From Prevotella scopos JCM 17725 (GTDB lineage Bacteria > Bacteroidota > Bacteroidia > Bacteroidales > Bacteroidaceae), in assembly GCF_018127785.1 (NCBI RefSeq), contig NZ_CP072389.1, positions 1,116,001 through 1,180,000 of the forward strand: 64,000 bases of DNA, read 5' to 3'. Position 1 is the first letter of the stretch. Each line of letters begins with the position of its first letter. This document shows positions 25,422 to 33,839 of this stretch, piece after piece. The notes beneath the pieces were generated by a model. It did not search any database. It was not told where the DNA came from and worked only from the letters and a program-made list of their open reading frames with translations. The position numbers and the translations under genes were made by a program.

Positions 25422-27803
25422 CTAACGATGTACATATCGAATTTTCAGTCCGAAAGTTCTTCCGGGGAGAGGGCGATTAAACTCCGACATAATCTTTGCG
25501 TTTGTCAGATTGTTAATGTAGCTGGAGATAAAGAGTCGCTCACTCCAAAGACTGTGTTCAATTCCTAAATTGACAGTAAAGGAGGTGGGGATTTTTCTTT
25601 CCTGATAATTACTCTGCTTGAAATCGTAGTAATATTCGTGGATATATGAAAAATCAGTCATTATTCGTGTGTTTTGCCCTTTGCCTCCAAACAAATTTTC
25701 TTTGTGGAACTCCAGCCCTCCATTCATCATCAAAAAGGGTATGTTGGGCATTCTGTCTCCTTTGGTAGGATTGGGATTTTGAGTTAGCGGTTCGTATTTT
25801 CTCGTGTCGCGCAAGTCTTGATAGGTTATATTTCCATAACCATATAGCCAACGGTTAATGTCTGCTTTCATTTCATACTCTATTCCTGTCATTCTCATTT
25901 CTCCAAAATTCTCATAATGGGAACGTATCGGACCTCCGACAAATCGAATCATATCCGTCAGATAAGTATAGAAGCCATTCAATTCCATCTGAAAATTATT
26001 TCCGCTAGAGCTTGTACGATTAAAAATCAAACCTACATTGGTACTTCTACTATGTTCCGGTGTCAAGTTTGTGGATGGTTCTATCACCCAGCCGTCGCCC
26101 AATAATTCTTCCTCCGAAGGAAGGCGCACGTCATAAGAAAAGCTTCCTTTCAGGAAAAGAGAGGGGAACAATTGGTAGCGTACGCTCTCACTGACTCCCA
26201 AGTCATGTTTCTTACAATGTACTTGCTGATAACGTTCTTGCTTTTTTAACGGATTTACCATTGTCGTGTGCGTGTCGTAGAAATAATGCTTGGCAGCCAA
26301 TACGTTCATTAAGCGACTGTTTTTTGTCTTGTATTCATAGGATAAACCATGCGTAGCACTTGTCATGTGGGTATCAAAGCTGTTTTTGTACCCTAAAGCG
26401 GCGTCTCTCACCTCGTCTTTAGGAATGCCATAAGCATAATTGACAAGAGAATTGAAGTTTATCGTATGCTGACGGGCAAACATGTAATTCAGATTTATTT
26501 TACTCATGAATCCATGCTTCCGATTCTGTGCCTGTGATGGATAGCGTCCGACTTCTCCTCCATAAGGAGAAGGGCAAGGGAACGATGTTCCATCAAATTG
26601 ATAACGAATCGTAGCCGTATCCACGAAAGAGGTGTTGCCATACGAATACATGAAATCCGATTTCAAGTCCAAATTCTTTATAAGGAAGTCTGTTTTGTCC
26701 AAATGAAGCTTGCCCATATAGCTCTTGGTATCTGTATGAGCCTGCCGAATGTCATATTCTATCCCTTGAATCTGTTTCTGGCTATGAATACGTCCCATTT
26801 CGATTTCGACTTCATCGAACCACCACTTAACAGCTTTCACTCCAAAACCAGTGAGCAACTTCTTGTACTGATCATGGTTTCGCTTGATTTTTAAGTTGTC
26901 ATAATAGGGAGAATCCATCATGTAATTATTGTCGGAATATGTATATCCAATTCCAATTCCAAATAAAAGTCCCAACTTTTCCTCATTATGCTTCACTACA
27001 GAATTGAACTTATGCGTATTGAATGACGAATATCCGTAAGCAATGTCGTAATAACCGGGAGGAAACTCTTTCAGAACGATATTTATCGCTCCTCCTATGG
27101 AGCTTCCGCCTAACCATGCAGGTACAATGCCCTTGTAGATTTCAATTCTTTCTATCATATCTAAAGGGAAATCATTTATATCGGCATAGTCGCTGTTCTC
27201 ATTCATAGGACGACCGTCAACGAACACCCCGATACGCTTTCCTTCAAGTCCTCTGACAGATATTCTCGCCGAACTTCCTTCACCGCCTCCGTTCCTTACC
27301 GTAACACCTACAGTTTTGGCAAGTATTTCGTTGGCATTACTTACAGTACCCTGTAAGTCCTTTGCTGAAATTACAGAAACGGGAATTGTCGATTCTCGCA
27401 TCCTTTGCTCCTTGCTTTTCCCCACAACGACTACTTCATGCAAAGAAGAGGAAGTTTCTGTAAGAAAGACAGTAATCGGTTTTGTAACCTTTCGACATTC
27501 CAAAAGCTTTTTCTCATCCTCGTAGCCAATATAGGAGAACAAAAGTTCATGTTTCCCTAAGGGTAGTTTTAATGTAAATTCTCCCTTGCTGTTCGTTGTT
27601 GTTCCGTTTTTTTGCATCTTGCAACATACAGAAACCCCTTCCAATGGAATCCCTGTTTTCTTATCCTTCACAACTCCACAACACTCATAAAGCTCTTCAT
27701 TTGATTGTGCCATAACCATGCTTTCAACAAACGTCAAAGCAATAAAAATCAATGAGACCCGGTAGACCCAAGAGAGTTGTTTGGCAATACTATTTCTTCT
27801 CAT
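25422..27803 (-). CDS. TonB-dependent outer-membrane receptor, module B
   Basis: A 793-residue receptor with a signal peptide (about 1-32, ending VESMVMAQS), a carboxypeptidase-regulatory-like domain (about 40-112), a plug (about 125-240, with STIPVSVISAKDLQGTVSNA and GLEGKRIGVFVDGRPMNE) and a barrel ending LKIRYVHR. It is clearly paralogous to the module A receptor, sharing RESxxxVSVIxAKxLQG, although divergent in the extracellular regions. It sits between the ABC pair and the DUF4374 gene. The substrate is probably a siderophore-type ferric complex. Confidence 0.9.
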   Translation of the reverse strand: MRRNSIAKQLSWVYRVSLIFIALTFVESMVMAQSNEELYECCGVVKDKKTGIPLEGVSVCCKMQKNGTTTNSKGEFTLKLPLGKHELLFSYIGYEDEKKLLECRKVTKPITVFLTETSSSLHEVVVVGKSKEQRMRESTIPVSVISAKDLQGTVSNANEILAKTVGVTVRNGGGEGSSARISVRGLEGKRIGVFVDGRPMNENSDYADINDFPLDMIERIEIYKGIVPAWLGGSSIGGAINIVLKEFPPGYYDIAYGYSSFNTHKFNSVVKHNEEKLGLLFGIGIGYTYSDNNYMMDSPYYDNLKIKRNHDQYKKLLTGFGVKAVKWWFDEVEIEMGRIHSQKQIQGIEYDIRQAHTDTKSYMGKLHLDKTDFLIKNLDLKSDFMYSYGNTSFVDTATIRYQFDGTSFPCPSPYGGEVGRYPSQAQNRKHGFMSKINLNYMFARQHTINFNSLVNYAYGIPKDEVRDAALGYKNSFDTHMTSATHGLSYEYKTKNSRLMNVLAAKHYFYDTHTTMVNPLKKQERYQQVHCKKHDLGVSESVRYQLFPSLFLKGSFSYDVRLPSEEELLGDGWVIEPSTNLTPEHSRSTNVGLIFNRTSSSGNNFQMELNGFYTYLTDMIRFVGGPIRSHYENFGEMRMTGIEYEMKADINRWLYGYGNITYQDLRDTRKYEPLTQNPNPTKGDRMPNIPFLMMNGGLEFHKENLFGGKGQNTRIMTDFSYIHEYYYDFKQSNYQERKIPTSFTVNLGIEHSLWSERLFISSYINNLTNAKIMSEFNRPLPGRTFGLKIRYVHR

Positions 27804-27809
27804 TGTCGT

Positions 27810-29540
27810 TTATTTCTTAGATTGGAGCAGTACCATTTGTTTATATATACCATCTTGATTTATCAGTTCATTATAATTTCCGCATTGTACGACACGCCCA
27901 GCCTCAAGAACTACAATTTTATTGGCATTTGATATCGTACGCATTCTATGAGCTATAATAATTACGGTTTTGTTTTTTGTCAGGCAGGATATCGCTTCTT
28001 GGATTTTGGTTTCATTTTCGACATCCAAAGAGGCGGATACTTCATCAAGCAATATAATGGGAGCGTCTTTTAACAATGCTCTAGCGATAGATATTCTCTG
28101 TCTTTCACCTCCGGAAATCGTGGTTCCATTTTCGCCGACAATCGTATCAATACCATTCGGTAGACGCTTTATAAACTCATCACATCCTGCAGCATGTGCG
28201 GCATCCATGATTTCTTTGTCTGTCGCATCCTTTTTTCCTATTCTAATGTTTTCTTTCAGAGATGTATTAAAAAGGGTCACATCTTGAAAGACGATAGAAT
28301 AGTATTTCAGCAATTCCTCTGAATCAAAATCCTCCACACGAATGCCTCCAATGGTAACTGTGCCCGAATTGGCATCCCAGAAACGGGCTGCTAACTTTGC
28401 AACTGTACTTTTGCCGCTTCCGGACGGACCGACCAATGCTGTAACTTCTCCTTGTTTGGCAGTAAAGGACACATCTTTCAGAATTGAATCAGTTCTATTG
28501 TATCCGAATGTTACATCCTTAAACTCTATTTCAAAATGAGTAGGAGTAATATTCCGTGCAGTATCTTGAATGGGATAATTGATAATCTCATTCATTCGGG
28601 TTATTTGGCTATTCACATTTGTGATATGTGCAATGTATTCGAATATGGAAATAACCGGATCAAATATTCGGGAAGCGACTATCAGATACATAAAAAATAA
28701 CATTGGGGATATTTCTCCTTTTGTCAATAATGCTGTTCCAACAATGACTAAAGTTACGAGTCCTAATTTCAAAACTAACTGAGCAGAATTAGCGATGAGT
28801 GCCCCTAATAAGTTAGATTTTATTTGGGTTCTTTCTGCTATTGCTAATTGTTCGTCCAATCCATCCAAATAACGTTTTTCTCCATTGGCAGACTTAATTT
28901 CGTGTATACTTTCTAATCCCTCTTGAAGCAAATCTGAGGTTTTCCTTTTCTCCTCAAAATGCACATGATTGTATTTCTTTTGAATCTGTTTGGTTCCTAA
29001 TATCAAAATAAATGCTACCGGTATAACCCACAACAAAGACAACGCCAGTTGCCAACTGGTTATAAACAGAGGAATAGACATTATAATAAGAGCAATGGTA
29101 GAACCGAATAATTGGGGGATGGCATGTGAAAAAGCCTTCTCCAAATCTGCACAATCTGACATTATTGTATTGGTCAAATCGGATAAATCTTTTTTACCGA
29201 AGAATGAAAGGGGTAGGCGACGCAGTTTCTCTGCAAGGTGAATACGTCTATTGGCACTTTCATAGTAAGTGCTGACATAAACACTTTTGTATTGAGCTTT
29301 GGCGACTACTCCCATTACAAATAACAATAGTATTCCAGTTCCGATATAAAAGATTATAGGGACTTCAAAATGATATATATCTTTAGATAAGTATTCAATA
29401 GTAGTAGTCAGAACATAAACTACAAGACCTATTGGCAACATGAACGAAAGGTCTAACAGAGCCGACAACAATGTTCCTTTCAATAACTGGACAGCTCCTT
29501 TATTTGTTAGTGCGAACTTTTTTTCTAAATATTTTAGCAT
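27810..29540 (-). CDS. ABC half-transporter 1, module B
   Basis: A 576-residue exporter-fold half-transporter: six membrane spans, then a nucleotide-binding domain with Walker A GPSGSGKSTV, signature ISGGERQRISIARA, Walker B PIILLDEVSASLDVENE and switch IIAHRM. It pairs with the gene 12 nt upstream. The motif set and pairing resemble YbtPQ/IrtAB-like siderophore importers. The stop lies 6 nt before the receptor start, placing transport and receptor genes on one transcript, unlike module A where they are divergent. Confidence 0.87.
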   Translation of the reverse strand: MLKYLEKKFALTNKGAVQLLKGTLLSALLDLSFMLPIGLVVYVLTTTIEYLSKDIYHFEVPIIFYIGTGILLLFVMGVVAKAQYKSVYVSTYYESANRRIHLAEKLRRLPLSFFGKKDLSDLTNTIMSDCADLEKAFSHAIPQLFGSTIALIIMSIPLFITSWQLALSLLWVIPVAFILILGTKQIQKKYNHVHFEEKRKTSDLLQEGLESIHEIKSANGEKRYLDGLDEQLAIAERTQIKSNLLGALIANSAQLVLKLGLVTLVIVGTALLTKGEISPMLFFMYLIVASRIFDPVISIFEYIAHITNVNSQITRMNEIINYPIQDTARNITPTHFEIEFKDVTFGYNRTDSILKDVSFTAKQGEVTALVGPSGSGKSTVAKLAARFWDANSGTVTIGGIRVEDFDSEELLKYYSIVFQDVTLFNTSLKENIRIGKKDATDKEIMDAAHAAGCDEFIKRLPNGIDTIVGENGTTISGGERQRISIARALLKDAPIILLDEVSASLDVENETKIQEAISCLTKNKTVIIIAHRMRTISNANKIVVLEAGRVVQCGNYNELINQDGIYKQMVLLQSKK

Positions 29541-29552
29541 GATTATTTTATC

Positions 29553-31334
29553 TTATATTTTCCAACTAATTGATTTTTGATATTCTGCCCACATACTTGC
29601 ATACACACCATTTTGTGCTACCAAATCCGAGTGCGTACCCGTCTCTTTTATCTCAGAGTCTTTGACTACAATGATGCTATCTGCGTCTTTGATAGTGGAT
29701 AGCCTATGAGCAATTGTAAGTACTGTTTTATCTTGTGTTATTGCGGAAAACGCCTGCTGGAATAGATGCTCATTTTCAGGATCGGAAAATGCCGTTGCTT
29801 CATCAAGAATGATGATAGGTGCATCTTTCAGTATAGCCCTTGCGAGAGAGATTCGCTGTTGTTCTCCACCGGACAAGTAAACTCCCTTTGTCCCAATAAT
29901 AGTATTCAACCCATCGGGCATTTTTTCTATGATGTCCTTACACTGGGCTATAGCTAAAGCTTTATTGACTTCCTCTATTGTCGCATTGGGCTTAGCATAT
30001 CTTATGTTATCCAATAAACTCATCTTGAATAACTTCGAACTTTGAAAAACGAAAGTAATGTAGGACATCAGGTTTTTGCTCGAAATATTCCGAATGTCAA
30101 TACCGCCAATTTTAATACAGCCTGAATTGACATCAGCAAAGCGAGGTATAAGTTTGGCTATGGTTGATTTTCCTCCGCCCGAAGCTCCTACCAATGCTAC
30201 CATTTTTCCTTGCGGAATGGTAAAGCTGACATTGTTTACAGCTTGTTTCTTTTTTTCTTGAGATTGATCATCCGTATATGAGAAACTCACATTTTCAAAG
30301 GTTACGGAAAAGTCCGTAGGAATATACTCTTTATCTGTCGCAACTTCTTGTAGTGTAGGATGAGACAAAAGATTGCCAATTCTGTCTATTGCTTCTCTTG
30401 CAAGACTGGCAGCTTCTCCTAAATGCATTATCTTATTCATTATAACGACACATAGGGGAGTGAATATCACATAGAAAATAAAGGGATTGATTAGGGCTGC
30501 ACTTGAATATCCTAGTTTTAGCAATAGGACAAACAGGAAAACAAAAGCTATGGACATACCTTGTATTGATAGAATGAACCCTCGCATAGGATTACAGCAA
30601 CTCAATGCATATTTATATGCCCAATCCCTATATCTCAAAATGGCATCGTGAAATCCTTTGAATGAGAAAACAGATTGCTGGAATGTTTTTACCACAGGTA
30701 TTCCTCTGATATATTCTACCGCTTCCGTATTCATGTCTTCAAGAGCATTCATATATTGTCTCATACTATTGCTTTTTTCTCCTCCCATCATACGTTTGAT
30801 GAAAAAGGCACTCAAAAGCAATAAGCAAAGAGTTACAACTCCGAATCTCCAATCGAAAACAAATAAAGCGACAATAAAAACAATAGGCATTGTTATTGCT
30901 GCAACTAAATCCGGTAACTGATGTGCCACAAAACTATGTGTGATACTCACGTTGTCATCAATGATTTTGCGTATTTTCCCTGTTGTGTTCTGATTGAAGA
31001 AAACAAGAGGAAATGAAAGAATTCTCTTCATAGCCTGATATCTCATTTCCCGTTCTATTCGAAAAGCACCCAAATGGGAAAAGGTAAGAGATAGAAAATA
31101 GAAAAAGATTCCACCGCAGGCGAAAGCTAAGGCAGAATATGCATATTGACTGATTACGGAAGGATATTCCCCTTCGTGTATGTGAGAAATTACCTCGTCT
31201 ATAATGTAATATATATATAGATAAGGGAACATGCTACACACGGCACTCAATCCCGAAAGAAACATTGCAATGGGAATGAATGATGACTTTTCTCCTGCAT
31301 AACGCTTTATAGCGTCAAATAAATTTTGATTCAT
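29553..31334 (-). CDS. ABC half-transporter 2, module B
   Basis: A 593-residue half-transporter with a six-span membrane domain and a nucleotide-binding domain (Walker A GASGGGKSTI, signature LSGGEQQRISLARA, Walker B PIIILDEATAFSDPENE, switch TIAHRL). The D-loop AFSD departs from SALD; ATAFxDPENE-type sequences are, as I recall, frequent in siderophore-linked exporter-fold importers. It is the first gene of the module B operon, starting 61 nt after the tetR terminator. It probably forms a heterodimer with the product of 27810-29540. Confidence 0.87.
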   Translation of the reverse strand: MNQNLFDAIKRYAGEKSSFIPIAMFLSGLSAVCSMFPYLYIYYIIDEVISHIHEGEYPSVISQYAYSALAFACGGIFFYFLSLTFSHLGAFRIEREMRYQAMKRILSFPLVFFNQNTTGKIRKIIDDNVSITHSFVAHQLPDLVAAITMPIVFIVALFVFDWRFGVVTLCLLLLSAFFIKRMMGGEKSNSMRQYMNALEDMNTEAVEYIRGIPVVKTFQQSVFSFKGFHDAILRYRDWAYKYALSCCNPMRGFILSIQGMSIAFVFLFVLLLKLGYSSAALINPFIFYVIFTPLCVVIMNKIMHLGEAASLAREAIDRIGNLLSHPTLQEVATDKEYIPTDFSVTFENVSFSYTDDQSQEKKKQAVNNVSFTIPQGKMVALVGASGGGKSTIAKLIPRFADVNSGCIKIGGIDIRNISSKNLMSYITFVFQSSKLFKMSLLDNIRYAKPNATIEEVNKALAIAQCKDIIEKMPDGLNTIIGTKGVYLSGGEQQRISLARAILKDAPIIILDEATAFSDPENEHLFQQAFSAITQDKTVLTIAHRLSTIKDADSIIVVKDSEIKETGTHSDLVAQNGVYASMWAEYQKSISWKI

Positions 31335-31395
31335 GACAGTATGTTATAGGTTTCAATTTTTATATAGGACGATTTCTTGATTTTGTACTAAAAAA

Positions 31396-31423
31396 ATGAG
31401 AGTCTGATTTCTCAGACTCTCAT
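31396..31423 (-). terminator. Terminator of the TetR gene, overlapping its stop codon
   Basis: The arms ATGAGAGTCTGA (31396-31407) and TCAGACTCTCAT (31412-31423) pair perfectly with a four-base loop. On the minus strand the stem is followed by a run of T residues (A-run at 31390-31396). The tetR stop codon lies in the stem. It separates tetR from the ABC operon, which therefore needs its own promoter in 31335-31395. Confidence 0.85.
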
Positions 31424-32023
31424 TAAATACTTCCATCCGGCTTTCGTATAACTCGAATAGGTTTCCGAAAATGTTTGTAGCTTCTCTTTGGGAATTTTTC
31501 GATGAAGAATAAATTCCTTTATGACTGAAACCTGTATAGCCGCATACACATGCATAAAAAATGGATCTATACTTGAATTTATCTCAGGATAAATCTCTTT
31601 CATTCTACGAATATACTCTATCCCCATAGCTGTGAATTTTTGAATTAACACCTCTGAATAATTCTCGAAAGAAGAACCTCTTGCTCCAAAAAACAAAAGA
31701 TATAACTCATCGCTATTTTGAGAAACTAAGGGTGAAAAGTGCCATAAAATAGCATCATTATGATGTTCTTCCTCAAAAAAACACTTGTTTAGCTTTGATG
31801 CTGTATTGTGACTATCTATTAGTTGTTGAATTTGTTCTACTACAGGATATAAGACATCATGGAATAGCTCATCTTTAGTCTTGTAGTAATAGTATATATT
31901 CCCTAAAGCCATTCCCGTAATAGCAGAAATGTCCCTCATAGAAACTTTTTGGAAGCCTCTTCTAAGAAATTCTTTCTTTGCCAAGAGAAGTAATCTCTCT
32001 CTCGTTTGATTGTCTTTACTCAT
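31412..32023 (-). CDS. TetR-family transcriptional regulator, module B
   Basis: A 203-residue regulator with an N-terminal TetR helix-turn-helix (about 8-55: LLLAKKEFLRRGFQKVSMRD, then ISAITGMALGNIYYYYKTKD) and a C-terminal ligand-binding helical domain. It is placed upstream of the module B operon in the same direction but ends at its own terminator. Control of the ABC and receptor genes is inferred from position; the ligand is unknown. Module A uses an AraC protein instead, so the two paralogous uptake modules are under different regulators. Confidence 0.88.
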   Translation of the reverse strand: MSKDNQTRERLLLLAKKEFLRRGFQKVSMRDISAITGMALGNIYYYYKTKDELFHDVLYPVVEQIQQLIDSHNTASKLNKCFFEEEHHNDAILWHFSPLVSQNSDELYLLFFGARGSSFENYSEVLIQKFTAMGIEYIRRMKEIYPEINSSIDPFFMHVYAAIQVSVIKEFILHRKIPKEKLQTFSETYSSYTKAGWKYLMRV

Positions 32024-32052
32024 AGTAAATAGTACAACGTCTTAATTTCGTG

Positions 32053-32060
32053 CAAAATTA
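32053..32060 (-). promoter_or_regulatory. Candidate -7 box (TAATTTTG on the minus strand) for tetR
   Basis: The minus strand carries TAATTTTG, matching TAnnTTTG, 29 nt upstream of the tetR start. Confidence 0.45.
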
Positions 32061-32081
32061 AAGCATCTATCAGTTTCTCGC

Positions 32082-32101
32082 AATACCCAAAAATGGGTAT
32101 T
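32082..32101. promoter_or_regulatory. Candidate TetR operator palindrome
   Basis: A 7-bp inverted repeat, AATACCC and GGGTATT, separated by AAAAAT, lies about 60 bp upstream of tetR and upstream of its presumed -7 box. A palindrome next to a TetR gene is a usual operator; no matching copy was found ahead of the ABC genes. Confidence 0.4.
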
Positions 32102-32200
32102 TTTCAATTTTATCTTTACGTCTTCTGAATATTATAGGTACGCAAAAAGGAGAATTTCCAACATAACCATATAGATAGGTAATTCTTTCTAAAAAGCCAC

Positions 32201-32343
32201 TTCTATCCATATCGACGCCACAAGTACGCATTTATCTCCAACTGCTAACACACACGGTTTCTTTGATTTACCTTTGCCCATACACCGCTATTGGTGTCAT
32301 TAAATACATTGTAAGATGGACGAAAAAATCAAAGATCAAGAAG
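32201..32343 (+). repeat. Direct repeat, right copy (DUF3945 gene leader)
   Basis: The second copy of the 143-bp leader/start segment found at 23684-23826. It reads directly into the truncated DUF3945 gene that starts at 32316. Confidence 0.75.
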
Positions 32344-32626
32344 CCCTTTTGGTGAAAGATTCCAAGGACGAGAATCTCAAAGCCATCTCAGGGACAGATG
32401 AGAAAGGCGGACTGAAGACAGTATCGTCCACCGCCGAGCATGAACAGAGTTTCCTGAAGTTCGACAAGCAAAGCAATGCTTTGGAGAACTTTCTCTCCAA
32501 CTTCATACGGCAGTTCAAGCCCCCACACAATTCCACTTCTTCAAAGTCCTCTTCGAGGGTGTTGTTGCCAGTGCACGAATGCTCACCGAGATGCTCAAAG
32601 CACCGGATGCTCCCTCCAATAATGCC
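32316..32626 (+). pseudogene. Truncated, frameshifted DUF3945 gene (N-terminal part)
   Basis: The frame from 32316 (MDEKIKDQEALLVKDSKDEN) aligns with the N-terminus of the intact gene at 33840, sharing NFxxNFxxQF. Beyond FKPP the annotated frame is nonsense, but the +1 frame reads TQFHFFKVLFEGVVASARML, matching PTHFGLYKVVADNVEQGVDN of the intact copy. A C-run of five bases where six would keep the frame explains the shift. The gene is then cut by the IS982-type element at 32624, and its 3' part is not found on the far side. Confidence 0.8.
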
Positions 32627-33664
32627 AGTTCGGGATAAGTAAATTCCCTAAAAAGTTGGTAATTTCGCCATTATTTTGCAACCTTATGGTTGAAAATCAA
32701 CAACTTACGAACATATATAGCGTTGATTACCACTGACAAAGTTATTGAAATATTCTGTGTGTTGGATGACTTCTGCAAGAATTTAGATACCGAATTAACT
32801 AAAGATCTCTATATCGCCCCATGGACTAGGGATATAAGCGAATGAGAAACTGCAAAGGGCAAATGTCCAAAAGCAAAATCATGACCATCCTACTGTGCTA
32901 CCATTTTGGCTCATTCCGCAACTTCAAGCACTATTACCTCTTTTTCATCGAGGAACATTTGGCAAGCTACTTCCTCTATGCCGTGTCCTACACGTGTTTC
33001 GTGGAACTCATGCCCTGCGTATTTTTCGACCTGATGCCCTTCATGCGCATCCAAGGTTTTGGAAAGTGCATGGGCATTAGTTTCGTCGACAGTACAATGA
33101 TTCCAGTATGCCACAACATGAGAAGGAAATTCAACAAGGTGTTTGATGAACTTACCAAGAACGGAAAGGGAACGATGGGCTGATACCCTGGTCTCAAGCT
33201 GCATCTGCTGTGCAACGAGATAGGCGACGTACTCATGTTCTGCCTAACTCCCGCAAATGAAGACGACAGAAACCCTAGGGTGTGGAAGGTCTTCACCAAA
33301 GTGCTCTACAGCAAAGTTTTTGCCGACAAGGGGTACATCAAGCAAGAATTCTTTGAGAACCTCTTCAACCAAGGCATCCACCTCGTTCATGGGCTCAGTC
33401 GAACATGAAAAACAAGCTTATGCCCTTGTGGGACAAGATGATACTCCGCAAGCTATATATAATAGAATGCATCAACGAACTGCTCAAGAACAAGGCTAAC
33501 CTTGTCCACTCACGCCATCGTTCCGTACATAACTTCCTCATGAATCTTTGTGCGGCATTGGCTGCATACTGTTTCTTCGAGAATAAGCCCGAGGGACTGC
33601 TAGTGCGCATTGAAAAGAGTAGGCAATTGGAACTATTCTAAACAAACCCTTATCCCGAACTGGC
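32624..33664. mobile_element. IS982-family insertion sequence, inactive
   Basis: A 1041-bp element bounded by 16-bp perfect inverted repeats: GCCAGTTCGGGATAAG (32624-32639) and CTTATCCCGAACTGGC (33649-33664). It encodes a broken IS982-type transposase. About 1 kb is the usual length for the family. The exact ends and target duplication are unclear, because one or two outer bases of the repeats may belong to the target. It lies at the 3' side of module B. Confidence 0.85.
32727..33641 (+). pseudogene. IS982-family transposase, multiply broken
   Basis: The coding order is intact but split between frames. DKVIEIFCVLDDFCKNLDTE (first frame) ends at a stop near 32840. The second frame continues MRNCKGQMSKSKIMTILLCY and GISFVDSTMIPVCHN (first catalytic Asp), then hits TGA at about 33181 where Trp is expected. 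The same frame resumes YPGLKLHLLCNEIGDV and VFADKGYIKQEFFENLF. A further shift near 33395 leads to SRHRSVHNFLMNLCAALAAY. At least three lesions make it inactive. Confidence 0.85.
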
Positions 33665-33839
33665 GTAGAAACTATATTCTAATAAAGTGATATTTTAGGC
33701 TTTACCATAAACTAAACATAATAGATTGTTTCCCATAAATTCCTTTTATTTCCTACTTTACCCGAAAACTTTTTCATCTCTTCATATACCTATAATTTAG
33801 CAGCTTGATAACAGTATTCATCATTAAAATTATCAAGCA

